This document shows, one piece after another, positions 26,498 to 34,591 of a stretch of 64,000 bases of DNA. The translations under genes were made by a program, and so were the position numbers. The notes beneath the pieces are model-generated. The model did not search any database. It was not told where the DNA came from and worked only from the letters and a program-made list of their open reading frames with translations. Each line of letters starts with the position of its first letter. The first letter of the stretch is position 1. The stretch covers positions 62,001-126,000 of the forward strand of contig NZ_PYNW01000010.1 of NCBI RefSeq assembly GCF_003026105.1, written 5' to 3'. Source of the stretch: Photobacterium sp. GB-56. GTDB taxonomy: Bacteria > Pseudomonadota > Gammaproteobacteria > Enterobacterales > Vibrionaceae.

Positions 26498-27520
26498 TTA
26501 AAAAAATTTAGTACGCCTACATAAATTAATCTTCGTTTCAAAATACACAGGAAAGACGTATAAACAACGTTCAAAAAATAGACCAAGCTTTTCTTTTAAA
26601 GGGTAGTTTACGTCAAATCTAGCATCACAATATTTTTTATAGAGCTCCTGCCACTCTCTATATTGATAATGAGCACACTTCCCTTTCGGCTTAGAAACTC
26701 TCACCTTTTCTTTAAATTTCTTACATAGTCCTAAACCAATATCTTCTGCAGAAGCAACAACTAAATTATTCGCCATGCATAACTCTGATTGATAAATGGT
26801 ATGTTTGTTATTATCTAGCAGTCCATTTAAGTGAATAGTTGGATCAAACTGTTTTAAGGCATTAAGAAAAAGTAATTGTGTACAATCAACAGGGTAGTCT
26901 GGATAGCCATCATTTAACATCCCCGGCTTAGTTAAGGTAAATTCAGGAATTAATTCAAACTGCCACAGCGCCAAAACATCTTCGGTTAAACCAAAATAAA
27001 AGAAATCACTAACATGAAAAGCGACTCGATGCCCCTTCGCATATTTACGTGTAAAAATATTTGGCACAACAACCCGCTCTTTTAAAAACTTAAACGCATC
27101 GCAACGACTTTTATATTGCTGTTGAATATTTATAAAATCATTCGATTCGAGGTAATTATCACTTCTCAGCTTTACCACATATTTGGTTTGTACTTGCTTT
27201 AATCCAGCTAGCGTCGATACTATTTGACGGTTATTGTTATAATACTGTGGAGTTCCATTTTTCTTGTAATATCGAGTATTGGGGCCAGGATCTTCACTTA
27301 TGACTAATTGATCATAATCTAAGCCCGCTAAATCTTGATCTTTCCATGTCGACAGTATGATATGAGCGCCAGGTAGCATCTGTCGCACTGACCTTAAACA
27401 ACGCTGGGTTATGCCATCTTCTTGTTGTCTATCCGCAAATGTCTGAACCGGTCCTTGGACAACGACAGTAATTTCTTCAAACGGTATAGAATTGTTATTA
27501 ATTTTTAAACCCAAGTCCAA
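26498..27520 (-). CDS. wavE: WavE family LPS synthesis protein
   Basis: This is a 340-residue cytoplasmic protein of the WavE family (named from the Vibrio cholerae core oligosaccharide cluster). Its start EITVVVQGPVQ and the pattern RCLRSVRQMLPGAHIILSTW followed by YVVKLRSDNYLES resemble a GT-A type transferase, with the RSDNYL segment in the place of a DXD motif. The reaction is not established to my knowledge. It is last in a minus-strand set with the GT9 and GT4 genes, though separated from them by 135 bases, and is divergent from the HAD cassette. The C-terminus is basic. Confidence 0.78.
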   Translation of the reverse strand: MDLGLKINNNSIPFEEITVVVQGPVQTFADRQQEDGITQRCLRSVRQMLPGAHIILSTWKDQDLAGLDYDQLVISEDPGPNTRYYKKNGTPQYYNNNRQIVSTLAGLKQVQTKYVVKLRSDNYLESNDFINIQQQYKSRCDAFKFLKERVVVPNIFTRKYAKGHRVAFHVSDFFYFGLTEDVLALWQFELIPEFTLTKPGMLNDGYPDYPVDCTQLLFLNALKQFDPTIHLNGLLDNNKHTIYQSELCMANNLVVASAEDIGLGLCKKFKEKVRVSKPKGKCAHYQYREWQELYKKYCDARFDVNYPLKEKLGLFFERCLYVFPVYFETKINLCRRTKFF

Positions 27521-27618
27521 AATAGGGATACCTCGTCATCATTTATGACAAAAAAAGACTTCATTATATTAATCAGATAAACTATTGGGCAAACATTCTA
27601 CATGAAGATTGACCTAAA

Positions 27619-27999
27619 ATGAAAAGACTGGTTGTTGATTTAGATGGCACCTTAACGCAAGCTGATACCTCTGATTATAGGAATGTAAAACCTCGAAAAG
27701 AAATTATCGATAATTTATACACTTATAAAGAAAAAGGCTTTGAGATCGTTATTTTTACTGCCCGCAATATGCGTACGCATGATGGGAATATCGGTAAAAT
27801 TAATATCCATACTTTACCACTTATCATCGAATGGCTAGATAGATACAATGTTCCTTATGATGAAATAATTGTTGGTAAGCCTTGGTGTGGTCATGACGGC
27901 TTTTATATTGATGATCGCGCAATTCGCCCGTCTGAATTTGCAGCCCTCTCTCACGACGAAATCAATGCATTAATTGCAAAGGAGAAAGTATGTTCTTAA
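27619..27999 (+). CDS. Short HAD-superfamily hydrolase of the LPS cassette
   Basis: This 126-residue protein begins MKRLVVDLDGTLTQ, the HAD motif I with nucleophile D7 and acid D9. The FTARN at about 53-57 fits motif II and YIDDRAIRP fits motif IV. There is no cap domain, so it is of the short C0 type that usually works on larger or exposed phosphate groups. Its stop overlaps the start of the fused nucleotidyltransferase-kinase by 10 bases, implying translational coupling. A phosphatase step in making an activated donor is inferred, and the substrate is unknown. Confidence 0.78.
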   Translation: MKRLVVDLDGTLTQADTSDYRNVKPRKEIIDNLYTYKEKGFEIVIFTARNMRTHDGNIGKINIHTLPLIIEWLDRYNVPYDEIIVGKPWCGHDGFYIDDRAIRPSEFAALSHDEINALIAKEKVCS

Positions 28000-29570
28000 T
28001 CATGTCAGCGGCCTATGTTGATATGGAATTACAATCTGAGTTTGGTGCTCTTCCCCCAAGTTTTCTTCCGCTTGGTAACCGTCGTTTATTTCAACATCAA
28101 AACACTGTTATTCCCCAAGGTATAAAGAAATATATTTCACTTCCTGAATCATATTCAATATCTCCAACGGATGCGACTTGGCTAGAAGAAAATAACTTCA
28201 CGATATTATCAACGCCTGACGGTTTATCGCTCGGTGCATCGCTCGTTGCTGCCATAAGTCTTATCGAAGATAATTTCGACAGTCCTCTACATGTATTATT
28301 TGGCGATACACTAATTACTCAATTACCACTTGGTAATAATCTCGTTGCAATCACTGAGGTAGAAGACGGTTATAATTGGGCCACAATTAACAATAGCCCG
28401 AACTCTCCATGGTTATCAGCAAAAAATACCTTTACATCGAGTAATCAAATGGTTTGTGGCTATTTTAAATTCAATCAGCCGCGACAATTAATTCGACTTA
28501 TCACCCAAAGTCATTGGGACTTTCTTGAGGCTCTCAATCGTTACCACAACCAAATTGGCTTACAAACAATCAGTACTGATCATTGGCTTGATTTCGGACA
28601 CGTTAATACGTATTACCGCTCAAAAGCAAAGTTCACGACGCAAAGAGCTTTTAACGAATTGCTCATCACTCCAGACTGGATTGAAAAATCAAGCTCAAAA
28701 AATATAAAGATTAAAGCCGAAGCAAAGTGGTTTGAACTATTACCTTTCGAGATGCGCCACTTTATCCCTCAGTTTATGGGATCACAAGAAAGCCAAGGAC
28801 GCTATAAATATCGTTTAGAATATTTACACCACACGGCATTAAATGAGCTGTATGTTTTTTCTGAATTACCGACAATTGTTTGGAACAACATCTTTAACAG
28901 TTGTATTAACTTTATATCTCAGTGCCAAGAATTTCCCGCACCGCATGACGTCACTTGTTCTTCGCTAGATGATCTCTTTGGCGAGAAAACAGCAAGTAGA
29001 CTAATTGAGTTCTGTGCCACCCGACACATATCACTCGAAGATACTTGGTTGTTTGATGGAGAAGAAATCACATTAAATGATATTCTCAGCACCTCATCAC
29101 AATGGCTACCAACAGATAAATCGCAACCATCAGTCATGCATGGCGACTTTTGTTTTAGCAATATTTTATATGATTTTAGAACCAATCGAATAAAGACCAT
29201 CGATCCACGAGGATTGACACCGAATAATGAACTCACCATTTATGGTGATACTCGTTACGATATTGCAAAGTTAAGCCACTCGGTACTAGGACTCTATGAT
29301 TGGATCATCGCTGGCTACTATCACGTTGATATAACGAATAAAGATATTACTCTGCACATCCCAAGTACTCAGAGACAGCAAGATTTACAACAACTATTCA
29401 TTGAGATTGTAGGAAAGAAATTTAATCTTACCCCTATGAATTTGTATGCGATGCAAATCCAATTATTTTTATCAATGTTGCCGCTACATAGTGATGATCA
29501 GCAGCGCCAAGATGCACTTTTTGCTAACGCATTTAGACTTTACCAAATATTGAAAAGGTATGCCCAATGA
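27990..29570 (+). CDS. Nucleotidyltransferase-like / choline-kinase-like fusion protein
   Basis: This is a 526-residue two-domain protein. Residues 1-235 look like a sugar-nucleotidyltransferase fold: PPSFLPLGNRRLFQHQ, FGDTL at 104-108 and DFGHVNTYYRSK from 201. The glycine/arginine loop and the lysine of PKxL are not recognisable, so this half may be degenerate. Residues about 245-526 form an aminoglycoside/choline-kinase-like domain, with the catalytic loop HGDFCFSN at 384-391 (D386, N391) and the metal-binding IDPRG at 404-408. It overlaps the HAD gene by 10 bases and the next gene by four. A joint kinase and nucleotidyl transfer route to an LPS substituent is my inference. Confidence 0.72.
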   Translation: MFLIMSAAYVDMELQSEFGALPPSFLPLGNRRLFQHQNTVIPQGIKKYISLPESYSISPTDATWLEENNFTILSTPDGLSLGASLVAAISLIEDNFDSPLHVLFGDTLITQLPLGNNLVAITEVEDGYNWATINNSPNSPWLSAKNTFTSSNQMVCGYFKFNQPRQLIRLITQSHWDFLEALNRYHNQIGLQTISTDHWLDFGHVNTYYRSKAKFTTQRAFNELLITPDWIEKSSSKNIKIKAEAKWFELLPFEMRHFIPQFMGSQESQGRYKYRLEYLHHTALNELYVFSELPTIVWNNIFNSCINFISQCQEFPAPHDVTCSSLDDLFGEKTASRLIEFCATRHISLEDTWLFDGEEITLNDILSTSSQWLPTDKSQPSVMHGDFCFSNILYDFRTNRIKTIDPRGLTPNNELTIYGDTRYDIAKLSHSVLGLYDWIIAGYYHVDITNKDITLHIPSTQRQQDLQQLFIEIVGKKFNLTPMNLYAMQIQLFLSMLPLHSDDQQRQDALFANAFRLYQILKRYAQ

Positions 29571-30298
29571 TAATCATTCCGATGGCAGGCTTAAGCTCTC
29601 GCTTTTTTAAGGCTGGATACACGCAGCCTAAATACATGCTAGATGCGCATGGTATGTCTCTTTTTGACCATGCTGTAACCAGCTTCAAAGCCTATTTTTC
29701 AACAGAGACTTTTTTATTTATTGTGCGTGATGTTTACCAAACACCCATTTTTGTGGAACAACGTGCGAAAGCTCTAGGGATACAATCTTTCTCCATCGTG
29801 ACTTTGACACAAGAAACCCGAGGGCAAGCGGAGACCGTCTACCTTGGCTTACAACAAATTGAGCAAGATAAAAGCCAGCCAATCACTATATTTAATATCG
29901 ATACCTTCAGACCTGATTTCATTTACCCCGATTTATCTTTATTAGGTCAAGGCTATCTCGAAGTATTTAAAGGTAGCGGCGATAACTGGTCTTTTGCCAA
30001 GCCTCGTTCAACACACTCAACTGAAGTTGTCGAAACAGCAGAGAAACGAGCAATCTCTGATTTATGCTGTACTGGTCTTTATCATTTTGCCCACCAGCAA
30101 GATTTTGAAACGGCCTATCAGCACTATCTTGCTTTGCCACAAGAGGAATGGGAAAAGGGAGAGCTTTATATTGCCCCGATGTACAATTTTCTCATCAAGA
30201 ACAATCAATCAATTCACTACCACCTAATCGATCGCGAAGATGTTATCTTTTGTGGCATTCCTAGTGAGTATGATGACTTTAAAGCTTGTAGAATATAA
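29567..30298 (+). CDS. Sugar/alcohol-phosphate nucleotidyltransferase
   Basis: The 243-residue protein has the classic NTP-transferase start, IIIPMAGLSSRFFKAGY, with the arginine of the nucleotide loop, followed by QPKYML with the conserved lysine. TRGQAETVYLGL and NIDTF (a D-x-D-like metal site) complete the site. Such enzymes condense a sugar- or alcohol-phosphate with an NTP to make an NDP-linked donor. The ATG overlaps the stop of the fusion gene by four bases. Unlike the fused domain next door, all expected active-site residues are visible, so this one is likely the working nucleotidyltransferase. Substrate unknown. Confidence 0.8.
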   Translation: MIIIPMAGLSSRFFKAGYTQPKYMLDAHGMSLFDHAVTSFKAYFSTETFLFIVRDVYQTPIFVEQRAKALGIQSFSIVTLTQETRGQAETVYLGLQQIEQDKSQPITIFNIDTFRPDFIYPDLSLLGQGYLEVFKGSGDNWSFAKPRSTHSTEVVETAEKRAISDLCCTGLYHFAHQQDFETAYQHYLALPQEEWEKGELYIAPMYNFLIKNNQSIHYHLIDREDVIFCGIPSEYDDFKACRI

Positions 30299-30345
30299 AC
30301 CTACTCGTTTATTTTGATAAACATTTAAATCGACTGAGCAAAATA

Positions 30346-31428
30346 ATGAGAATAATGATAATAAGCTCCTATATGGATGCTTGGAACAGCGTTAGACCAG
30401 AAGCCGAAATGTGTATCGAGATGGTCAAACAAGGTCACGAAGTCACGATTATCACCCAAGGTGATGCGCCTTATGTCGAGCGTTTTCGTGAAGCTGGAAT
30501 AACGGTTATCGATTGCTACCCAAGTCGTAAAATTTGCTTCAACACAATAAAAACAATTCGTCATGAACTACGCCAACACCATTATGATGTGGTGTATGCG
30601 CTTAACTCTAAAACTATCCCTAACGCTGCGTTTGCTTGTATTGGTTTTCCGGATACAAAACTTATTAGCTACCGTGGCACTGTTGGTGGTATTTACCGTC
30701 ATGACCCATCATCATATTTAACCCATCTTCATCCTCGCGTGAATGGTATTTCTTGCGTCGCAGAAGCGGTTACAGAGTCTGTACGGAGCGTTGTTAAGCT
30801 AGCACCTGAAAAAGTTCAAACCATTTATAAAGGTCATGACTTAGCTTGGTATCAAGCAGATGCTCTGCCACGTGAGCAAATCGGCTTAACCGATGATAAT
30901 ATTATTGTTACCTGTGTCGCCAATGCACGTAAATCCAAAGGCGTGCATGTTCTGCTTGATGCCGCTAAGCAATTAGCTGATATCGACAATCTACATCTGG
31001 TACTCGTTGGTCGTGATATGGATACGGAAGAAAATGACCAACTAGCAGCAAACAGTGGCATGCAGGATCGTATTCACTTTTTAGGTTATCGCTCTGATGT
31101 ACCTGAAATCATGGCGACATCCGATATCCAAGTGCAGCCATCTATTAGCGGTGAAGGTCTACCCAAAACAATTATCGAAGCGATGGCAATGGCAAAACCT
31201 TCCGTTGTCACAACTACTGGCGGCAGTAAAGAGTTAGTAGAAGAAGGTAAAACCGGATTTGTGGTTGAAACCAATAATCCTCAAGCATTAGCTGATAAAA
31301 TTAAACAATTAGCAGAATCTAAAACAGTACGCGTTGAAATGGGACAGAATGCACAACAACGATTAAAAGCCCATTTTTCAATCCAAGAAACAACAAAGCA
31401 GCAGCTGAACTTCTTTCAAAGCGTATAA
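30346..31428 (+). CDS. GT4 family glycosyltransferase
   Basis: This is a 360-residue GT-B enzyme of family 4. The acceptor domain begins MRIMIISSYMDAWNSVRPEA. The donor domain has CVANARKSKGVHVLLDA, LVGRDMDTEEND and the EX7E motif in SGEGLPKTIIEAMAMAKP, then TTGGSKELVEEG. It follows the nucleotidyltransferase by 47 bases in the same direction, so it may transfer the unit that the cassette activates. It could also be an ordinary core hexosyltransferase. The base composition is closer to waaF than to the AT-rich block. Confidence 0.85.
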   Translation: MRIMIISSYMDAWNSVRPEAEMCIEMVKQGHEVTIITQGDAPYVERFREAGITVIDCYPSRKICFNTIKTIRHELRQHHYDVVYALNSKTIPNAAFACIGFPDTKLISYRGTVGGIYRHDPSSYLTHLHPRVNGISCVAEAVTESVRSVVKLAPEKVQTIYKGHDLAWYQADALPREQIGLTDDNIIVTCVANARKSKGVHVLLDAAKQLADIDNLHLVLVGRDMDTEENDQLAANSGMQDRIHFLGYRSDVPEIMATSDIQVQPSISGEGLPKTIIEAMAMAKPSVVTTTGGSKELVEEGKTGFVVETNNPQALADKIKQLAESKTVRVEMGQNAQQRLKAHFSIQETTKQQLNFFQSV

Positions 31429-31443
31429 ACCAACGGTTGTAAT

Positions 31444-32469
31444 GTGAAAATATTAATTATTGGCCCATCATGGGTTGGCGATATGGTAATGTCGCAATGT
31501 CTTTATACCGAGCTTAAAAAGCTTCACCCTGACGCTATCATTAATGTGATGGCGCCCGGCTGGTGTAAGCCCGTGCTTGAACGCATGCCTGAGGTCAATC
31601 AAGCGATTGAAATGCCGCTTGGCCATGGCGATCTCAATCTGTTTGCTCGCTATCAATTAGGTAAAATTCTTCGCGATGACAACTATGATCATGCGTATGT
31701 TTTACCTAATTCAGCCAAATCAGCATTAATCCCCTTATTTGCCAAGATCCCAGTTCGTACCGGCTGGAAAGGTGAGATGCGTTACGGTTTACTTAATGAT
31801 CTGCGCAATAACAAAAAATCATTCAATTTGATGATTGAACGCTATATTGCACTCGCGCATCCGGCAACGGAAATGACAGGCTCGGGCTGTTTAACTGATA
31901 TGCCACATCCAAAGCTTACCATCGACGCCACAACTCAAAATGAAGCGATAACTAAGTTCGGTTTAAATCGAGAAAGAACCGTGATTGGCTTATGTCCAGG
32001 TGCTGAATTTGGTCCAGCAAAACGTTGGCCGGAGCAACATTTTGCAAAAGCTGCCGCAACGCTGATAGAGCAAGGTAACCAAGTATGGTTATTCGGCTCA
32101 GCAAAAGATCGTGAAGTGACCGATAAAATAAAAGCCAGCCTGCCGCAGGAAATGCAAACGCATTGCCAAAATCTTGCTGGTAATACGTCTTTAATCGAGG
32201 CAATTGATTTACTTGCCGCCTGTAAGACCGTCGTTAGCAATGACTCTGGCCTAATGCATATTTCAGCCGCTGTTGGCTGTAATATCGTGGCGTTATACGG
32301 CTCAACATCACCGGGTTATACCCCACCGCTAGCTAAGCATGTTGAAGTATTAAATACCGATATCAGTTGTCGCCCATGCTTTAAGCGCGAGTGTCCATTA
32401 GGTCATTTGAAGTGTTTAACAGAGCTGACACCTGATTTAGTGGTTGATGCGATCAATAAGTTGCAATAA
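31444..32469 (+). CDS. waaF: ADP-heptose:LPS heptosyltransferase II
   Basis: WaaF adds the second L-glycero-D-manno-heptose of the LPS inner core. The 341-residue GT9 protein starts KILIIGPSWVGDMVMSQCLY and contains YVLPNSAKSALIP, RTGWKGEMRYGLLNDLR, GLCPGAEFGPAKRWPEQH and VSNDSGLMHISAAVG, which follow E. coli WaaF closely. The start is GTG at 31444, with a weak ribosome-binding site. The C-terminal CRPCFKRECPLGHLKCL has four cysteines. It sits directly before waaA. Confidence 0.96.
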   Translation: MKILIIGPSWVGDMVMSQCLYTELKKLHPDAIINVMAPGWCKPVLERMPEVNQAIEMPLGHGDLNLFARYQLGKILRDDNYDHAYVLPNSAKSALIPLFAKIPVRTGWKGEMRYGLLNDLRNNKKSFNLMIERYIALAHPATEMTGSGCLTDMPHPKLTIDATTQNEAITKFGLNRERTVIGLCPGAEFGPAKRWPEQHFAKAAATLIEQGNQVWLFGSAKDREVTDKIKASLPQEMQTHCQNLAGNTSLIEAIDLLAACKTVVSNDSGLMHISAAVGCNIVALYGSTSPGYTPPLAKHVEVLNTDISCRPCFKRECPLGHLKCLTELTPDLVVDAINKLQ

Positions 32470-32481
32470 GCGTAAGTGAAT

Positions 32482-33756
32482 ATGTTACTGAGAATCGTTT
32501 ATACCTTACTGCTTGCTCTGGCTTCCCCGTTACTTCTGTTTGGACTATACAAACAAAAGCCGGGGAAACCTCGTTTTGGCGAGCGTTGGAAAGAACACTT
32601 TGGTTTTACGCCTGTCGTTAATGGTAAGAAACCTATTTGGATCCATGCCGCATCGGTTGGAGAATCTATTGCCATCACGCCGCTAATCAAAGCGCTAAAA
32701 GAGCAATATCCAGCGCAAGCTATCGTGGTAACAACAACAACCAGCACAGGTGCGGGGCAAATAGCCAAGCTAGGTGATTTGGTTGAACACCGCTACATGC
32801 CGATTGATTTTGCTTGGTGTGTACGAGGCTTTCTCAAAACGGTGCAACCTAAACTAATGTTGATTGTTGAAAAAGAACTCTGGCTCAATACGCTAGCAAC
32901 TGTTAAAAAACAGCAGATTCCAATTGTAATAGCTAATGCTCGCTTATCAGAACGCTCTGCTCAACGTTATCAATCGGCAGCGTTTTTTACCCAACCACTA
33001 CTCAATAATGTCGATAGCATTCTTTGTCTTCATCAAGACGATGCAAAACGCTTTATCGATATTGGAGCGGCCAAAGAGAAGGTTACGGTAACAGGCTCGA
33101 TTAAATACGATCTTACTATTACGCCAACGGTCCTTGAGCACGCAGCACAATTACGTTCACAACTGGGTCAAGATCGCCCTGTGTTCATTGCTGCGAGTAC
33201 TCACAAAGGTGAAGATGAGCAGGTATTTACGGCTTTTAAGACGATATTGCAGCACAACGAAAATGCATTACTCATCATCGTTCCTCGTCACCCTGAACGC
33301 TTCAATGATGTTGAAATATTGGCAAAACAGCAATTTCAATTGTCCGTTCATCGCCGTACTAATAACGCTAAATTTACGTCACAAACCCAAGTGTATTTAG
33401 CCGATACCATGGGTGAGATGCTATTACTTCTTGCTAGTAGTGATGTGGCGTTTATCGGGGGAAGTTTGATCGGTGATAAAGTCGGTGGACATAACCTACT
33501 CGAACCTGCCGCAGTAGGAAAACCTGCTATCACAGGCCCTAGCTACTACAACTTTATCGATATTACAGAGCAACTACTGCAAGCTAACGCGATAGAAGTC
33601 TGTCAAGATAGCACCGAGCTAGCACAGCAAGTGATTGAGTTATTTGATAACCCAGAACGTCAGCATGTGATGGGAGAAAACGCTAAAAAAGTGGTAGAGC
33701 AAAATCAGGGCGCAGTGCAACGCACCATTGATAATATAACTAACTACCTGCATTAA
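32482..33756 (+). CDS. waaA: 3-deoxy-D-manno-octulosonic acid transferase
   Basis: WaaA (KdtA) transfers Kdo from CMP-Kdo to lipid IVA at the inner membrane. The 424-residue protein has an N-terminal membrane anchor (about 1-22), then IHAASVGESIAITPLI, EKELWLNTLA, ANARLSERSAQRY, FIAASTHKGEDEQVF and GGHNLLEPAAVGKPAITGP, all diagnostic. E. coli WaaA adds two Kdo and Haemophilus WaaA one. With kdkA next door, a single phosphorylated Kdo is likely here. ATG 32482 was preferred to GTG 32476, two codons earlier; the difference is trivial. A near-perfect SlmA site lies inside the gene. Confidence 0.96.
   Translation: MLLRIVYTLLLALASPLLLFGLYKQKPGKPRFGERWKEHFGFTPVVNGKKPIWIHAASVGESIAITPLIKALKEQYPAQAIVVTTTTSTGAGQIAKLGDLVEHRYMPIDFAWCVRGFLKTVQPKLMLIVEKELWLNTLATVKKQQIPIVIANARLSERSAQRYQSAAFFTQPLLNNVDSILCLHQDDAKRFIDIGAAKEKVTVTGSIKYDLTITPTVLEHAAQLRSQLGQDRPVFIAASTHKGEDEQVFTAFKTILQHNENALLIIVPRHPERFNDVEILAKQQFQLSVHRRTNNAKFTSQTQVYLADTMGEMLLLLASSDVAFIGGSLIGDKVGGHNLLEPAAVGKPAITGPSYYNFIDITEQLLQANAIEVCQDSTELAQQVIELFDNPERQHVMGENAKKVVEQNQGAVQRTIDNITNYLH
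33193..33204. promoter_or_regulatory. Candidate SlmA-binding site within waaA
   Basis: GCGAGTACTCAC matches the E. coli SlmA palindrome GTGAGTACTCAC at 11 of 12 positions. The slmA gene itself lies about 10 kb away in this window. Nucleoid-occlusion sites are commonly inside genes, so an intragenic place is not unusual. Confidence 0.4.
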
Positions 33757-33760
33757 ATTC

Positions 33761-33790
33761 GTAGCGATGAGAGCCCACACTCATCGCTAC
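33761..33790. repeat. Perfect hairpin between convergent waaA and kdkA
   Basis: GTAGCGATGA pairs with TCATCGCTAC across a 10-base loop. No T run follows on either strand, so its role as a terminator is uncertain; it might act with a processing enzyme or Rho. Confidence 0.5.
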
Positions 33791-33797
33791 TTCATCC

Positions 33798-34502
33798 CTA
33801 ACCTTGTTGATAGCCATCGCATAACGCTTGCCAATCTTGAGCTTGCCATTGAATATTACGCTTCTTCACTTCTTTGATAAATGAGCGCTCTAAACGGGCT
33901 AAGTTATCTTTTTTCCAACTTTCACCCTGTTGCTGATAGCATTTATCAAAGTCAATCAACCAAACTTGCTGCTTCATATCAAGCAAGATGTTGTGGGCAT
34001 TTAAGTCGGTGTGGCAAACCTGCAGATCATGCATCTTACGGATCATAATACCAATTTGACGCCAAACCGAACTTGGCAAAGATGACTTGATAAGTAGCGC
34101 AACGAGATCACGGCTATGAGGAATTTTCTCAACCAAAATATCTGCGCGATAAACACAGCCCTTCTTTTCCGCTTTTGCGGCCACAGGGCGAGGAACATTT
34201 ACCCCACCTTCTCGTAAGACTTTTAGCAGCATCAATTCAGCATAACTCCGGGTCTTATCCCAACCAGTAAACCAATAACTGTCACTCACCAACTTACCAA
34301 ATAAGCCACCACGACGATAATGACGCAATGCCATTTCCATTTTATCGCCAGCAACGAACCAAGTCGTGCCCCGTCCTTGCGCCGAGCCGACAATTGCATT
34401 TTGTTGACGCCAAAAATCAATCTCAAAGCAACAATGCGGATCGACAGTTAAATAATTGTCATCAAACCATATCATTTGCTGTTCATGGCTAATTTTCTGC
34501 AC
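33798..34502 (-). CDS. kdkA: 3-deoxy-D-manno-octulosonic acid (Kdo) kinase
   Basis: KdkA phosphorylates O-4 of the single Kdo on lipid A with ATP, a step known from Haemophilus influenzae and Vibrio. The 234-residue protein has a kinase-like fold with the catalytic loop CHTDLNAHNILLD and the metal-binding WLIDFDKCY. RGTTWFVAG and MALRHYRRGGLFGKLV lie near the N-terminus and match the family. It is on the opposite strand from waaA and divergent from the OpsX-like gene. Its presence argues for a one-Kdo inner core. Confidence 0.93.
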   Translation of the reverse strand: MQKISHEQQMIWFDDNYLTVDPHCCFEIDFWRQQNAIVGSAQGRGTTWFVAGDKMEMALRHYRRGGLFGKLVSDSYWFTGWDKTRSYAELMLLKVLREGGVNVPRPVAAKAEKKGCVYRADILVEKIPHSRDLVALLIKSSLPSSVWRQIGIMIRKMHDLQVCHTDLNAHNILLDMKQQVWLIDFDKCYQQQGESWKKDNLARLERSFIKEVKKRNIQWQAQDWQALCDGYQQG

Positions 34503-34591
34503 TGTTGTCTTTCTCCTGTTTATTTTGGTTTATTTTACAATTACCAGCGCTAACTGCATAATTCGCTAACCACTTTTTATTAGGTACCACT

